A DNA stretch of 64,000 nucleotides, taken from assembly GCF_000716675.1 (NCBI RefSeq), contig NZ_JNXT01000003.1, forward strand, positions 248,001 through 312,000. The letters are read 5' to 3'. The DNA is from Streptomyces alboflavus (GTDB lineage: Bacteria > Actinomycetota > Actinomycetes > Streptomycetales > Streptomycetaceae). Numbering within the stretch: the stretch's first letter is position 1; the number at the start of each line of letters is the position of its first letter. Below the pieces are notes generated by a model, which saw nothing but the letters and a program-made list of their open reading frames with translations, did no database searches and was not told where the DNA came from. Below are positions 1-7,903 of this stretch, in pieces. The translations under genes and the position numbers were made by a program.

Positions 1-271
1 GTACCAACTCCTCGGCCTCCTCGCCGGGCTGCGCGACGAAGGCCGCACGATCGTCGCCGTGCTGCACGACATCAACCAGGCCTGCCGGTTCGCCGACCAC
101 CTGATCGCCATGAAGAGCGGCCGCGTGGTGGCCGAGGGCGAGCCCGGCACGGTCGTCGACGCCGCCCTGATCAAGGACGTCTTCGACCTGCCGAGCGTCG
201 TCATCCCGGATCCGGTGACGGACACCCCGATGGTGGTTCCTACCGTGCAGGGGGCGCGAAGAAGTCGATGA
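1..271 (+). CDS. Iron-siderophore ABC transporter ATP-binding protein (C-terminal part)
   Basis: The window opens inside this gene; the frame is read from base 2. VLHDINQACRFADHL is the switch-histidine (H-loop) region of FecE/FepC-type importer ATPases, and the closing IPDPVTDTPMVVP is typical of actinobacterial ferric-siderophore importers. Walker A, signature and Walker B motifs would lie upstream, outside the window. Such ATPases power uptake of iron chelates with a membrane permease and a binding protein. The last residues (QGARRSR) run 32 bp into the 3' end of the convergent monooxygenase gene. Family assignment is firm; the substrate cannot be read from this fragment. Confidence 0.85.
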   Translation, partial: YQLLGLLAGLRDEGRTIVAVLHDINQACRFADHLIAMKSGRVVAEGEPGTVVDAALIKDVFDLPSVVIPDPVTDTPMVVPTVQGARRSR

Positions 272-1349
272 TCTCCTGCGGCGTGGGGTCGCGGGGGGCC
301 ACGGCGGCGGCCGCCGCGCTGCGCGGGAACAGCGCCTGCTCGTACGCCGCGAGGGCGGTCTCGACGTCGTCGGGGTGCGCGGCGAGGGCCAGGCCGAGGT
401 CGGCGCCGTCCTGCATGGCCAGGTTGGCGCCCGCGCCGTCGGGGGGCGAGAGGTGGGCGGCGTCGCCGAGCAGGGTCACTCCCGGCACCCGGTCCCAGCG
501 GTGCCCGACCGGCAGGGCGTAGAGGGGGCGCAGCGTCGGCCCGGACGCGGTGATCAGGGCGGTGAGTTCCGGCGCCCAGCCGTCGTACTCCCGCGCGATC
601 CGCGCGGAGGCCGCGACGGGATCGGTGAAGTCGATGGCCGCGAACCAGTCCTGAGGTTTTGTCAGGGAGAGGTGGGCGTGCAGGGTCCCGTCCTTCTCCC
701 GGTGGGCCACGAGCCACTTCCCGTGCCCGTCCGGGTCGAACGCGGCGAGCGTCCCGGCGCCCACCGCCTTCGAGGCGGCCGGATGGCGGGTGTCGGCGTC
801 GTACAGGAAGGTCTCGACGAAGGACCGGCCGACGTAGGCGGGTACGGCGGTGGAGAGCAGCGGCCGGACGCGCGACCAGGCTCCGTCGGCGCCGACCAGC
901 ACGCTCGTGACGGCGGTGGTGCCGTCGGCGAACGTCACCTCGTGGCGGCCGCCGGGGAGTGCGCGGGCGCCGGTGGCCTTGTGGCCCCAGCGGACGGTGC
1001 CGTCGGGGAGCGCGTCGAGCAGGAGCCGGCGCAGTTCGCCGCGCTGCACCTCGGGGCTCGTGCCCGTGCCGTCGTCGGCCTGGTCGAACAGGACGGTCCC
1101 GGCCCGGTCCAGGAGCCGTGTCGCTTGGCGGCCCTCCAGGACGATGCCGCGGAACTCGTCCGTCAAGTCGGCCGCAGCGAGCGCGAGTTGGCCGCTGTGC
1201 TCGTGAATGTCGAGCATCCCGCCCTGCGTGCGTGACGTCGGTGAGGGCTCCGCCTCGTGGACCGTGGCCGGGATGCCGTGGACGTGCAGGACGCGGGCCA
1301 GTAAGAGGCCGCCGAGTCCGGCGCCGATGATGGTGACAGGGGTGTGCAT
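240..1349 (-). CDS. FAD-dependent monooxygenase (TetX-like)
   Basis: 369-residue group A flavoprotein hydroxylase. Visible motifs are the dinucleotide fold GAGLGG (residues 9-14) with an acidic residue at about 34, the DG motif GADGAWSRVR (about 153-162), and the GD motif GDAAHLSPPDGAGAN starting at 295. These bind FAD and NAD(P)H. The family, which includes TetX, hydroxylates small aromatic or polyketide substrates; the substrate here is unknown. The ATG is preceded by AAGGAG at 4 nt. It lies 105 bp downstream of an oxidoreductase gene on the same strand, so the two may be co-transcribed and controlled by the divergent TetR regulator. Resistance or catabolism is an inference only. Confidence 0.88.
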   Translation of the reverse strand: MHTPVTIIGAGLGGLLLARVLHVHGIPATVHEAEPSPTSRTQGGMLDIHEHSGQLALAAADLTDEFRGIVLEGRQATRLLDRAGTVLFDQADDGTGTSPEVQRGELRRLLLDALPDGTVRWGHKATGARALPGGRHEVTFADGTTAVTSVLVGADGAWSRVRPLLSTAVPAYVGRSFVETFLYDADTRHPAASKAVGAGTLAAFDPDGHGKWLVAHREKDGTLHAHLSLTKPQDWFAAIDFTDPVAASARIAREYDGWAPELTALITASGPTLRPLYALPVGHRWDRVPGVTLLGDAAHLSPPDGAGANLAMQDGADLGLALAAHPDDVETALAAYEQALFPRSAAAAAVAPRDPTPQEIIDFFAPPAR

Positions 1350-1454
1350 GGTGCTCCTTGTGTGTCGCGGTGTGTCGCGTCAACGGCCGGGCGGGCCCGG
1401 CGGGATCGCTGGAGGGGAAGGCGAGGCGCCGGGCCCGCCCGGGCGGGTGACGGC

Positions 1455-2348
1455 TCAGACGACGATGACCCTGCGCCCTCGCGTGTGACCGGCCTGGCTG
1501 TCGGCGTGGGCCGCCGCGGCATCGGCGAGCGCGTACGTCTTCTCGACCGGGATGTGGAGCCTGCCCCGCTCGATGAGGCCGACGGCCTCCGCGAGGGCCT
1601 TCGGCACGTCCCCGGTCACGCCGGAGAACCGGGCGCCGAGGTCCGGCGCGCCGAGGTCGGCGATGGAGATCACCTTGCCCGGGTCCCCGGTCAGGCCGAC
1701 GAGTTCGCGGATCACGCCCGAGCCCGCCAGGTCGAGCGCCGCGTCGACGCGGCCGAGCCCGCGCACCCGCCCGACCCAGCCCTCGCCGTACGTCGTGGCG
1801 AGCGCGCCGAGGCCGCGCAGATACTCCTGGTTCGCCGCACCGGCCGTGCCGATCACCGTGATGCCGCGGTCGCGGGCGATCTGCAGGACTGCCGAACCGA
1901 CGCCCCCGGAGGCGCCGCTGACCAGCAGCGTCTCCCCGGGCCGCACACCGACCTGCTCGATGACGCGCAGCGCCGTCTCCACCACCGAGGGATACCCGGC
2001 GGCCTCCTCGAACGTCAGCCCCCGGGGCATCCGCGCCCAGGCCGCGAGCACGGCGTACTCGGCATAGGCGGCCGAGCCGCGCCCGAACACGCGGTCGCCG
2101 ACCTCGACCCCCTCGACGCCCGCGCCGACCTCGTCCACCACCCCGGCGGCGTCCTGCCCGACTCCGGCAGGCAGCGCGACCGGGCGGACCTGCTGGAACT
2201 GCCCTTCCCTGATCCGCCAGTCGACGGGGTTCACGCCCGCCGCCCGCACGGCGACGCGTATCTGGCCGGGGCCCGCGTGGGGCTCCTCGGCATCCATGAG
2301 GTGCAGGACATCCGGACCGCCGAACTCGGCGAAGCTCACTCTCTTCAT
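1455..2348 (-). CDS. Zinc-independent NADP-dependent oxidoreductase (quinone oxidoreductase-like)
   Basis: 297-residue medium-chain dehydrogenase/reductase without the structural-zinc cysteine cluster. The N-terminal GroES-like part (MKRVSFAEFGGPDVL) and the nucleotide-binding loop SGASGGVG (144-151) identify the class. It probably reduces a quinone or enone with NADPH in the cytosol. The ATG at 2348 is chosen because the conserved family start MKRVSFAEFGG begins there; an upstream in-frame start would run through the operator. No clear ribosome site is visible. The TetR-type palindrome lies only 12 nt before the start, so bound repressor would cover the translation-initiation region and probably the promoter. 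Confidence 0.88.
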   Translation of the reverse strand: MKRVSFAEFGGPDVLHLMDAEEPHAGPGQIRVAVRAAGVNPVDWRIREGQFQQVRPVALPAGVGQDAAGVVDEVGAGVEGVEVGDRVFGRGSAAYAEYAVLAAWARMPRGLTFEEAAGYPSVVETALRVIEQVGVRPGETLLVSGASGGVGSAVLQIARDRGITVIGTAGAANQEYLRGLGALATTYGEGWVGRVRGLGRVDAALDLAGSGVIRELVGLTGDPGKVISIADLGAPDLGARFSGVTGDVPKALAEAVGLIERGRLHIPVEKTYALADAAAAHADSQAGHTRGRRVIVV

Positions 2349-2360
2349 GCCGACGAACGT

Positions 2361-2379
2361 AACACTAACGGTTAGTGTT
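2361..2379. promoter_or_regulatory. TetR-type operator between divergent genes
   Basis: A perfect 9-bp inverted repeat, AACACTAAC and GTTAGTGTT, around one central G. It sits in the 70-bp gap between the oxidoreductase start (2348) and the TetR start (2419), the expected place for an autoregulated TetR site acting on both genes. Recognition by this repressor is inferred. Confidence 0.85.
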
Positions 2380-2418
2380 TTGGAACAGCTACGGTTTCGC
2401 ACCTGATAGCGTCAGGGC

Positions 2419-2988
2419 ATGACCGTGCCGACCGGACGCCGTGAGCGCAAGAAGGCCGCGACCCGCCAGAAGATCGCCGACACCGCTCTGCGGCTCTTCC
2501 TGGAGCGCGGGTACGACGAGGTGGGCATCCGTGACGTCGCCGCCGAGGCCGACGTGGCCGTCACGACGCTCTTCTCCCATTTCGCCTCCAAGGAGGCCCT
2601 CGTCTTCGAGCGGGACGACGACTTCGAGCAGCGCCTCACGCGGGCGGTCACCGACCGCGCCCCGGACGAACCGCTCGTCCCCGCGCTGCGCCGCGAGATC
2701 CACGCCATGGTCCTGCACTGCACGGCGGACGGCAGCGCCCCGATCTACCGCATGATCGACGAGTCACGTGCCCTGCGGGAGTACGAGGAGTCGATGAGGC
2801 TGCGCCACGCGGAGTCCCTCGCGACGGCCCTCGTCGCCGACCCCGGCCTGCCGCAGAGCGCGACGGCCTGCCGGACGCTCGCGAGGTTCGTGATCGACGC
2901 CTACGCGCTGGCCCGCGACGCGGCCGACCCGCAGGGTGCCGTGGACGAGATCTTCACGATGGTCGAGGCGGCCTGGGCGGCCGCCTGA
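2419..2988 (+). CDS. TetR family transcriptional regulator
   Basis: 189-residue TetR repressor. The N-terminal helix-turn-helix is clear (RQKIADTALRLFLERGYDEV, then VAAEADVAVTTLFSHFASKEAL, about residues 35-60). The C-terminal ligand-binding half resembles actinobacterial TetR proteins of unknown ligand. It is transcribed away from the oxidoreductase/monooxygenase pair across a perfect palindrome, so the usual model is ligand-relieved repression of both itself and those enzymes. The start is set by the conserved basic N-terminus. The ligand may be a quinone or the substrate of the monooxygenase; this is inferred from the neighbourhood. Confidence 0.92.
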   Translation: MTVPTGRRERKKAATRQKIADTALRLFLERGYDEVGIRDVAAEADVAVTTLFSHFASKEALVFERDDDFEQRLTRAVTDRAPDEPLVPALRREIHAMVLHCTADGSAPIYRMIDESRALREYEESMRLRHAESLATALVADPGLPQSATACRTLARFVIDAYALARDAADPQGAVDEIFTMVEAAWAAA

Positions 2989-3086
2989 CCCGATCCGCGG
3001 CGAGCAACAGTTCGGGCCGCGTCAGTGATCCTCCGGCGCGAACGCCTGGGCGTCAGACGGAGTGGCGGCGCAGGACGCCGCTCATG

Positions 3087-3111
3087 AGGGGCCCGGCTTG
3101 AGGAGGCCCCT
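3087..3111 (+). terminator. Possible terminator after the tetR gene
   Basis: A 7-bp perfect stem (AGGGGCC and GGCCCCT) with an 11-nt loop, about 100 bp after the TetR stop. There is no U tract. It is short, so this is only a weak call. Confidence 0.35.
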
Positions 3112-3278
3112 AAATCGTTCGCGTCCGTCGGCGGCCGAGTGGGACGATCCGCGGGGCATCGAGTGAGGCGACCCACGAGGCATACGGCGTTCCTTCTCGG
3201 TCCTTCTCGTTCCACCTCGTTCCTCCTCTCCTTCCCGACCTGCTTGCCCGACTCGCTTCCTTCCGAGAGGTGGCTGTG

Positions 3279-4817
3279 ATGTCCGTTGCCGCGCCCCCGT
3301 CGTCCGGCTCCCACTCCGCTCCGCTGGTCCACACGGAGGCCGGGGCGGTGCGCGGCCGCAGCGAAGAGGGCGTGGCGGTGTTCCGGGGCATCCCGTTCGC
3401 CGAACCACCCGTCGGCGAGCTGCGGTTCGCCGCGCCCCGGCCGGCGCGCGGGTGGAACGGGGAGCGGACGGCCCTCGCCTACGGACCGCCGCCGCCCCAG
3501 GCGGGGGTGTTCGGGATGGACGGGCTCGCACAGGAGGCGCCCGGGGACGACTGGCTGACGGTGAACGTCTGGTCGCCCGACCCGGGCGCCGGACTGCCGG
3601 TGATGGTGTGGATCCAGGGCGGCGCCTATGTGATCGGCATGTCCGGGCTGCCCGAGTACGACGGCGGCCGCCTCGCGCGTGAGGGCGGCGTCGTGGTCGT
3701 GACGTTCAACTACCGCGTCGGCATCGAGGGCTTCGCGCAGATCGAAGGGGCGCCGGCCAACCGGGGCCTGCTCGACCAGGTCGCCGCGCTGGAGTGGGTG
3801 CGCGACAACATCCGGGCGTTCGGCGGGGACCCGGACCGGGTCACCGTCTTCGGGCAGTCGGCGGGCGGCGGCTCGGTCGCCGCCCTGCTGGCGATGGACC
3901 GGGCGAAGGGGCTGTTCCACCGGGCCGTCGCGCAGAGCGTCCAGGGCACCTGCTTCTCGCCGGAGATCGCCGCCGACGTGACGGCGGCCTGCGCCGCCGA
4001 GCTGACCCTCCGGCCCACGGTGGCGGACCTGGCCACCGTGGACCCTGCCCGGCTCTCCGCCACCGGCGACGCCGTCACCGCGAAGATCGCCCAGTGGGCG
4101 GAGCGCTGGGGCCGTCCCGCACACCGCACGATCCCGTTCGCGCCCGTCGTCGACGGCGACGTCCTGCCCGCCACGCCCTGGCAGGCGCTGGCCGAGGGCG
4201 CCGCCCGGGACATCGAGCTGATCGCCGGTCACACGCGCGACGAACAGCGGCTGTTCGGCGCGATCGACGGCACGCTCGGCCAGGTCACCGAGGAGCAGGC
4301 CGAGACCGCCCTGCGCGTCTTCGCCCCCGACCACGACGGCCCCCGCCGCTACCGCGAAGCGCTCCCCGACGCGGGCCCGGACGAGCTGTACGAACGCGTC
4401 CACGCGGACTGGCTGTTCCGCATGCCGTCCCTCCACCTCGCCGAGGCCCACATCCGGGCCGGTGGCCGCGCCCACGTCTACGAACTGACCTGGTCCGCGC
4501 CGGGCATGGGCGGCGCACTCGGGGCCTGCCACGGCCTCGACGTGCCGCTCGTCTTCGGCAACCTGACCCACGGTCAGACCGCCGCCCTCCTCGGCGAAGG
4601 CCCCTCCGCGGAGGCCGAGTCGGTCTCGGCGCACCTCCGGGGCGCCTGGACGGCGTTCGCCACCCACGGCGACCCGGGCTGGCCCGCGTACGACAGCGAG
4701 CGACGCCTCACCCGGCTCTTCGACACCCACCCGGCCGTCGCCCCCGACCCGGAGCAGACCTCCCGCCTGCTGTGGCAGGACCATCCCTTCGCTGCCCTGC
4801 CACTGCTCGGCCGGTGA
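3279..4817 (+). CDS. Type B carboxylesterase
   Basis: 512-residue carboxylesterase/lipase of the alpha/beta-hydrolase fold. The nucleophile elbow GQSAGGGS puts the catalytic serine at 194, the acidic member is probably Glu322 in TRDEQRLF, and the histidine is probably His418 in ACHGLDVPLVFGN. The oxyanion-hole segment is IQGGAYVIG. The family hydrolyses carboxylic esters, including p-nitrobenzyl-type esters. No signal peptide is evident, so it is probably cytosolic. ATG at 3279 is preferred because GAGAGG lies 8 nt upstream; an in-frame GTG at 3270 overlaps that site. A CT-rich tract precedes it. Confidence 0.9.
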   Translation: MSVAAPPSSGSHSAPLVHTEAGAVRGRSEEGVAVFRGIPFAEPPVGELRFAAPRPARGWNGERTALAYGPPPPQAGVFGMDGLAQEAPGDDWLTVNVWSPDPGAGLPVMVWIQGGAYVIGMSGLPEYDGGRLAREGGVVVVTFNYRVGIEGFAQIEGAPANRGLLDQVAALEWVRDNIRAFGGDPDRVTVFGQSAGGGSVAALLAMDRAKGLFHRAVAQSVQGTCFSPEIAADVTAACAAELTLRPTVADLATVDPARLSATGDAVTAKIAQWAERWGRPAHRTIPFAPVVDGDVLPATPWQALAEGAARDIELIAGHTRDEQRLFGAIDGTLGQVTEEQAETALRVFAPDHDGPRRYREALPDAGPDELYERVHADWLFRMPSLHLAEAHIRAGGRAHVYELTWSAPGMGGALGACHGLDVPLVFGNLTHGQTAALLGEGPSAEAESVSAHLRGAWTAFATHGDPGWPAYDSERRLTRLFDTHPAVAPDPEQTSRLLWQDHPFAALPLLGR

Positions 4818-4893
4818 GAGCCCGGCCGCGCGGCACTGGGTATTGTTCCGCCGGTGTTCGACCGGGCGGCGGGTTCGGTCAGGAGGGGGAGTC

Positions 4894-6093
4894 GTGGCCA
4901 CAAGTGGTGAGCGTGCGCGGATAGTTCCGACGGAGGACGGGCATCGCGTCACACCCGCAGAGCTGTTCTTCGACCTGGTCTTCGTGTACGCCATCACACA
5001 GGTCACCGCGCTCATGGCGGCCGACCCGACCCCGCTGCGGCTGCTCGGCGCGGGCGTCGTGCTCGCGCTGCTGTGGTGGTGCTGGTGCTGTTTCGCCTGG
5101 CTGGGGAACGTGGTGCGAGCCGACTCCGGGGCGGTGTTCGGGGTGCTCGTCGCGGTGATGGCCGTGGTCATGGTCGTCTCGCTGACCGTGCCCGAGGTGT
5201 ACACGGACGCCGCCGGCGGGCTGCCGGTGCCGCTCGTCTTCGTCCTGTGCTACGGGGCCGTGCGGGTGCTGCATCTCGTCACGTACTGGATGTCCGCCCC
5301 GGCCGACCCGGTGCTCCGGGCCACCTTGCGGCGGACCGCGCTGCTGTCCGTGGCGCCGCCGTTCGTCCTGCTCCTGGCCGGCAGCGCCTTCAGCGGCCGC
5401 ACGCAAGTACTGCTCTGGCTCGGCGCCGTGGCGGTCGACTACTTCGGGATCTACCTCGTCGGCGGCTCCGGCTGGCGCGTGGCCTCACCCGAGCACTTCT
5501 CCGAACGGCACGGACTCATCGTCATCATCGCCCTCGGTGAGTCGATCGTCGCCATCGGAGTGGGTGTGTCCGGGTTCACCCTGACCTGGCCCGTACTGGG
5601 AGCGGCCGCGGTGGGGCTGCTCGTGGTGGCGGGGCTGTGGCGGGTCTACTTCGGGCGGGTGAGCGCCGCGGCCGAGCACCGGCTCGAGGCGTTGGACGGT
5701 GACGACCAGATCCGCTTCGCGCGTGACGTCTACACCTTCCTGCATCTGCCGCTCGTCGGTGGGGTCGTGCTCACCGCGCTGGGGATGAAGAAGGTCCTCA
5801 AGCAGGTCGCCGACACCGGGCACTACGACCTGTCGGAGCCGTTGCACGGGGTGGTGGCCTGGGCGCTTCCCGGCGGTGTGGGGGTGTTCCTGGCCGCCGC
5901 CGCGGCGATCTTGCTGCGCACTGCCGGGCAACGGTCTGTGCCGCTGATCGCCGGCGGCGCGCTCTGTCTCTGCGCGGGGGTGGTGGTCGCGGTGGTACCG
6001 GCGCTGGTCGCGCTGGTGATGCTGGCGGGGGTGGTGGCGGGGGTGCTGGCTCTGGAGGGGCGGCCGACCACGCCGAGCCCCCCACACCGATGA
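4894..6093 (+). CDS. Low temperature requirement protein A (LtrA) family membrane protein
   Basis: 399-residue polytopic membrane protein. The N-terminal RVTPAELFFDLVFVYAITQV is the LtrA family hallmark, followed by strongly hydrophobic helices through to the C-terminus (about nine or ten segments). The conserved HGLIVIIALGESIVAIG motif is present in the middle. LtrA was named in Listeria for growth at low temperature; the molecular function is not established. GTG at 4894 is chosen because AGGAGGGGG lies just upstream. It follows the esterase by 76 bp on the same strand and may be read from its own promoter. Confidence 0.9.
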   Translation: MATSGERARIVPTEDGHRVTPAELFFDLVFVYAITQVTALMAADPTPLRLLGAGVVLALLWWCWCCFAWLGNVVRADSGAVFGVLVAVMAVVMVVSLTVPEVYTDAAGGLPVPLVFVLCYGAVRVLHLVTYWMSAPADPVLRATLRRTALLSVAPPFVLLLAGSAFSGRTQVLLWLGAVAVDYFGIYLVGGSGWRVASPEHFSERHGLIVIIALGESIVAIGVGVSGFTLTWPVLGAAAVGLLVVAGLWRVYFGRVSAAAEHRLEALDGDDQIRFARDVYTFLHLPLVGGVVLTALGMKKVLKQVADTGHYDLSEPLHGVVAWALPGGVGVFLAAAAAILLRTAGQRSVPLIAGGALCLCAGVVVAVVPALVALVMLAGVVAGVLALEGRPTTPSPPHR

Positions 6094-6120
6094 GGGTGTG
6101 AGGGGCCCTGGTGCGGAGGG

Positions 6121-6507
6121 CTACTGCGGCCTGAAGGAGCGGATCTGGTAGTTGCCCATCAGGTTTCCCTCCGTGTCGGCCGCAGTGGAGCCCACACGCT
6201 GGTTGTAGTTCGTGGCCTTGTAGTACTGCTTCCGGTGGGTGGTCTTGTTCGCCACCGACAGCACGTTCACCCCCCGTTGGATGAAGCCGCAGTCATCGGC
6301 CGTGTTGGCGCGCTGCGCACTCTGCCAGATACAGCGCTCGCCGGTGCCGTTCCAGCTGCTGTAGATGCAGAAGTACGCGGCGGGGCAGTTGTACGCCGCC
6401 GGGGCGGGGGCGGGGGCGGGGGTCGGGGACGCCGACGCGAGTGGAACGGTGCCGAGCGTGGCCGCCACGGCCATGGAGGCGACGAACAGCGAACGAGTCG
6501 CACGCAC
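6121..6507 (-). CDS. Secreted peptidase inhibitor family I36 protein
   Basis: 128-residue exported protein. A Sec signal peptide (MRATRSLFVASMAVAATLG, cleavage near ASA) is followed by a Pro-Ala repeat and a small Cys-containing domain, with YNCPAAYFCIYSSWNG and CGFIQRGVNVLSVANKT typical of family I36 (Streptomyces metalloproteinase-inhibitor-like) proteins. Several members inhibit secreted metalloproteases, but many have not been tested. A secreted metalloprotease gene lies 1.4 kb away at 7904, a suggestive but unproven pairing. The Pro-Ala repeat comes from a GC-only tract on the opposite strand (6401-6428). Confidence 0.82.
   Translation of the reverse strand: MRATRSLFVASMAVAATLGTVPLASASPTPAPAPAPAAYNCPAAYFCIYSSWNGTGERCIWQSAQRANTADDCGFIQRGVNVLSVANKTTHRKQYYKATNYNQRVGSTAADTEGNLMGNYQIRSFRPQ
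6401..6428 (+). repeat. G-run repeat inside the I36 inhibitor gene
   Basis: Five consecutive G runs of 4-5 bases separated by one or two bases on the + strand. They encode the (Pro-Ala)n linker on the opposite strand. It fits the G-quadruplex pattern and is prone to slippage in 6-bp steps. Confidence 0.7.
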
Positions 6508-6639
6508 AGGAAACTTCCCTTCCTCGACTGTGGGTCGGGGTGCGGATCCGGATGTCGCGAGGCTCTGGTGCGCCGATGCTCCGGCGTAGGGACGGTCCGC
6601 ACCTGGGCCCCACTGTGGCCCGGCCCGGCCGGGGAGTCC

Positions 6640-7677
6640 TCAGCAGTCAGCGCAGGAATCCTTCGCATCCAGCGCAAGCGCCCGCGCCTCGTTCGGAGGC
6701 AGTCCATAGGCGTTGCGGAACACACGGCTGAAGTCGGCGGGGCGGTGGAAGCCCCAGCGAGCGGCGATCTCGGTGATCGTGCGGCGTCGCTGATGAGGGT
6801 CGGTCAGGTCGGCGTGACAGCGCTCCAGGCGGCGGCGCCGGATCGTGGCGGCCACGGTGTCCGGCTCGTCGCGGAAGAGGAGGTGGAGGGTCCGTACGGA
6901 GATGTGGTGGTGGGCGGCGATGGCGGCGGGGCGTAACTCGGGGTCGCCGAGGTGGTCGTCGATGAACGCGTTGACGCGGGCAAGGAGCACCGATGTGCGG
7001 CTCTCGGCGGGGAGGCAGCCCTGCGCACCGAGCCGCCCCGCCAGCACGGCGGCCGCCAGGTCCACGCCGATGCGGCCGAGCCGGGCCCGCTCCTGCGGAC
7101 CGCCTTCGCGGGCGGCGTCGGGCAGCCCCGCGAGGTAGGAGCCCAGCAGCCTCGCCGAACCGGCCCGGGTGGACAGGGGTTCGGCCAGCAACCGGTCCGC
7201 CTTGCCGCCCGCCAGCGGAAGCAGGGACCGGGACAGCCTCATCAGGGTGAGCCGGATCTGCCGGCCGCGGTCCAGAAAGTCGCACGCCAGCGGGTGCGAG
7301 GTGGAGAACAATGCCATGTCGCCCGGCCCGAGGCAGACCACGCCACGCTCCTGCTCGAGGCGGATCGGAGTGCCGTGCACCAGGACGAGGTAGTACACCT
7401 CGGGGTCGGAACGGCGGATCTGTACCGCGGAGCGACGGGCTGTCATCGGGGAGAACCCGAAGAACGCCACCTGGCTGTCGGGGAGTTCGACGGCGTTCGC
7501 CCGGCCCTGGAACACGGCCGCGTGCGCGCTGCGCACGGTCACGGGCATGACCTCGTTGCCGACCATCTCGGCCCACCAGTCGAACCGGTCAGGTGCCGGG
7601 ACGCTGTCGGTGCTCACCTCCAGCACCGGTCCCGCCACGTCCCCCTGCCGCCCTGAGGTCTCATCGAGAGTGGACAT
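6640..7677 (-). CDS. AraC family transcriptional regulator with a TTA codon
   Basis: 345-residue regulator. The N-terminal two thirds form an AraC-like ligand-binding domain (FDWWAEMVGNEVMPVTVRS, then the cupin-like VCLGPGDMALFST). The last 100 residues are a tandem helix-turn-helix ending in RWGFHRPADFSRVFRNAYG. ATG at 7677 is chosen because it opens the conserved domain; longer reading upstream is shadow sequence. A TTA leucine codon at 6934-6936, in PELRPAAIAAHH, should make translation depend on the bldA tRNA. It is divergent from the secreted metalloprotease at 7904, a plausible target. The effector is unknown. Confidence 0.9.
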   Translation of the reverse strand: MSTLDETSGRQGDVAGPVLEVSTDSVPAPDRFDWWAEMVGNEVMPVTVRSAHAAVFQGRANAVELPDSQVAFFGFSPMTARRSAVQIRRSDPEVYYLVLVHGTPIRLEQERGVVCLGPGDMALFSTSHPLACDFLDRGRQIRLTLMRLSRSLLPLAGGKADRLLAEPLSTRAGSARLLGSYLAGLPDAAREGGPQERARLGRIGVDLAAAVLAGRLGAQGCLPAESRTSVLLARVNAFIDDHLGDPELRPAAIAAHHHISVRTLHLLFRDEPDTVAATIRRRRLERCHADLTDPHQRRRTITEIAARWGFHRPADFSRVFRNAYGLPPNEARALALDAKDSCADC

Positions 7678-7903
7678 CCCACGATGCTGCCTCGCCGGGC
7701 AACCAGGAAGCAGACGGTTCCGCCCAGAGGTCCGATTCTCGACCAGCAGAGCCCGCTCCACGGTGCCGGTGCCCGCCGCTCTCCGTCCCGCCTTCACCCC
7801 GCTCAGGCGGCCATTCGGCCCCGCTCCTCCCGCGTCCCCACCCGCTCCGGGGGACCGTACCCATGTCCGAGTTGTTCGCATGTGTACGTGAAGGAGCGCT
7901 TCC

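Noticed and set aside
2901..5204. 767-codon open frame on the minus strand
   Set aside because: It lies opposite the esterase and LtrA genes, has no recognisable domain and low-complexity composition; a product of high G+C.
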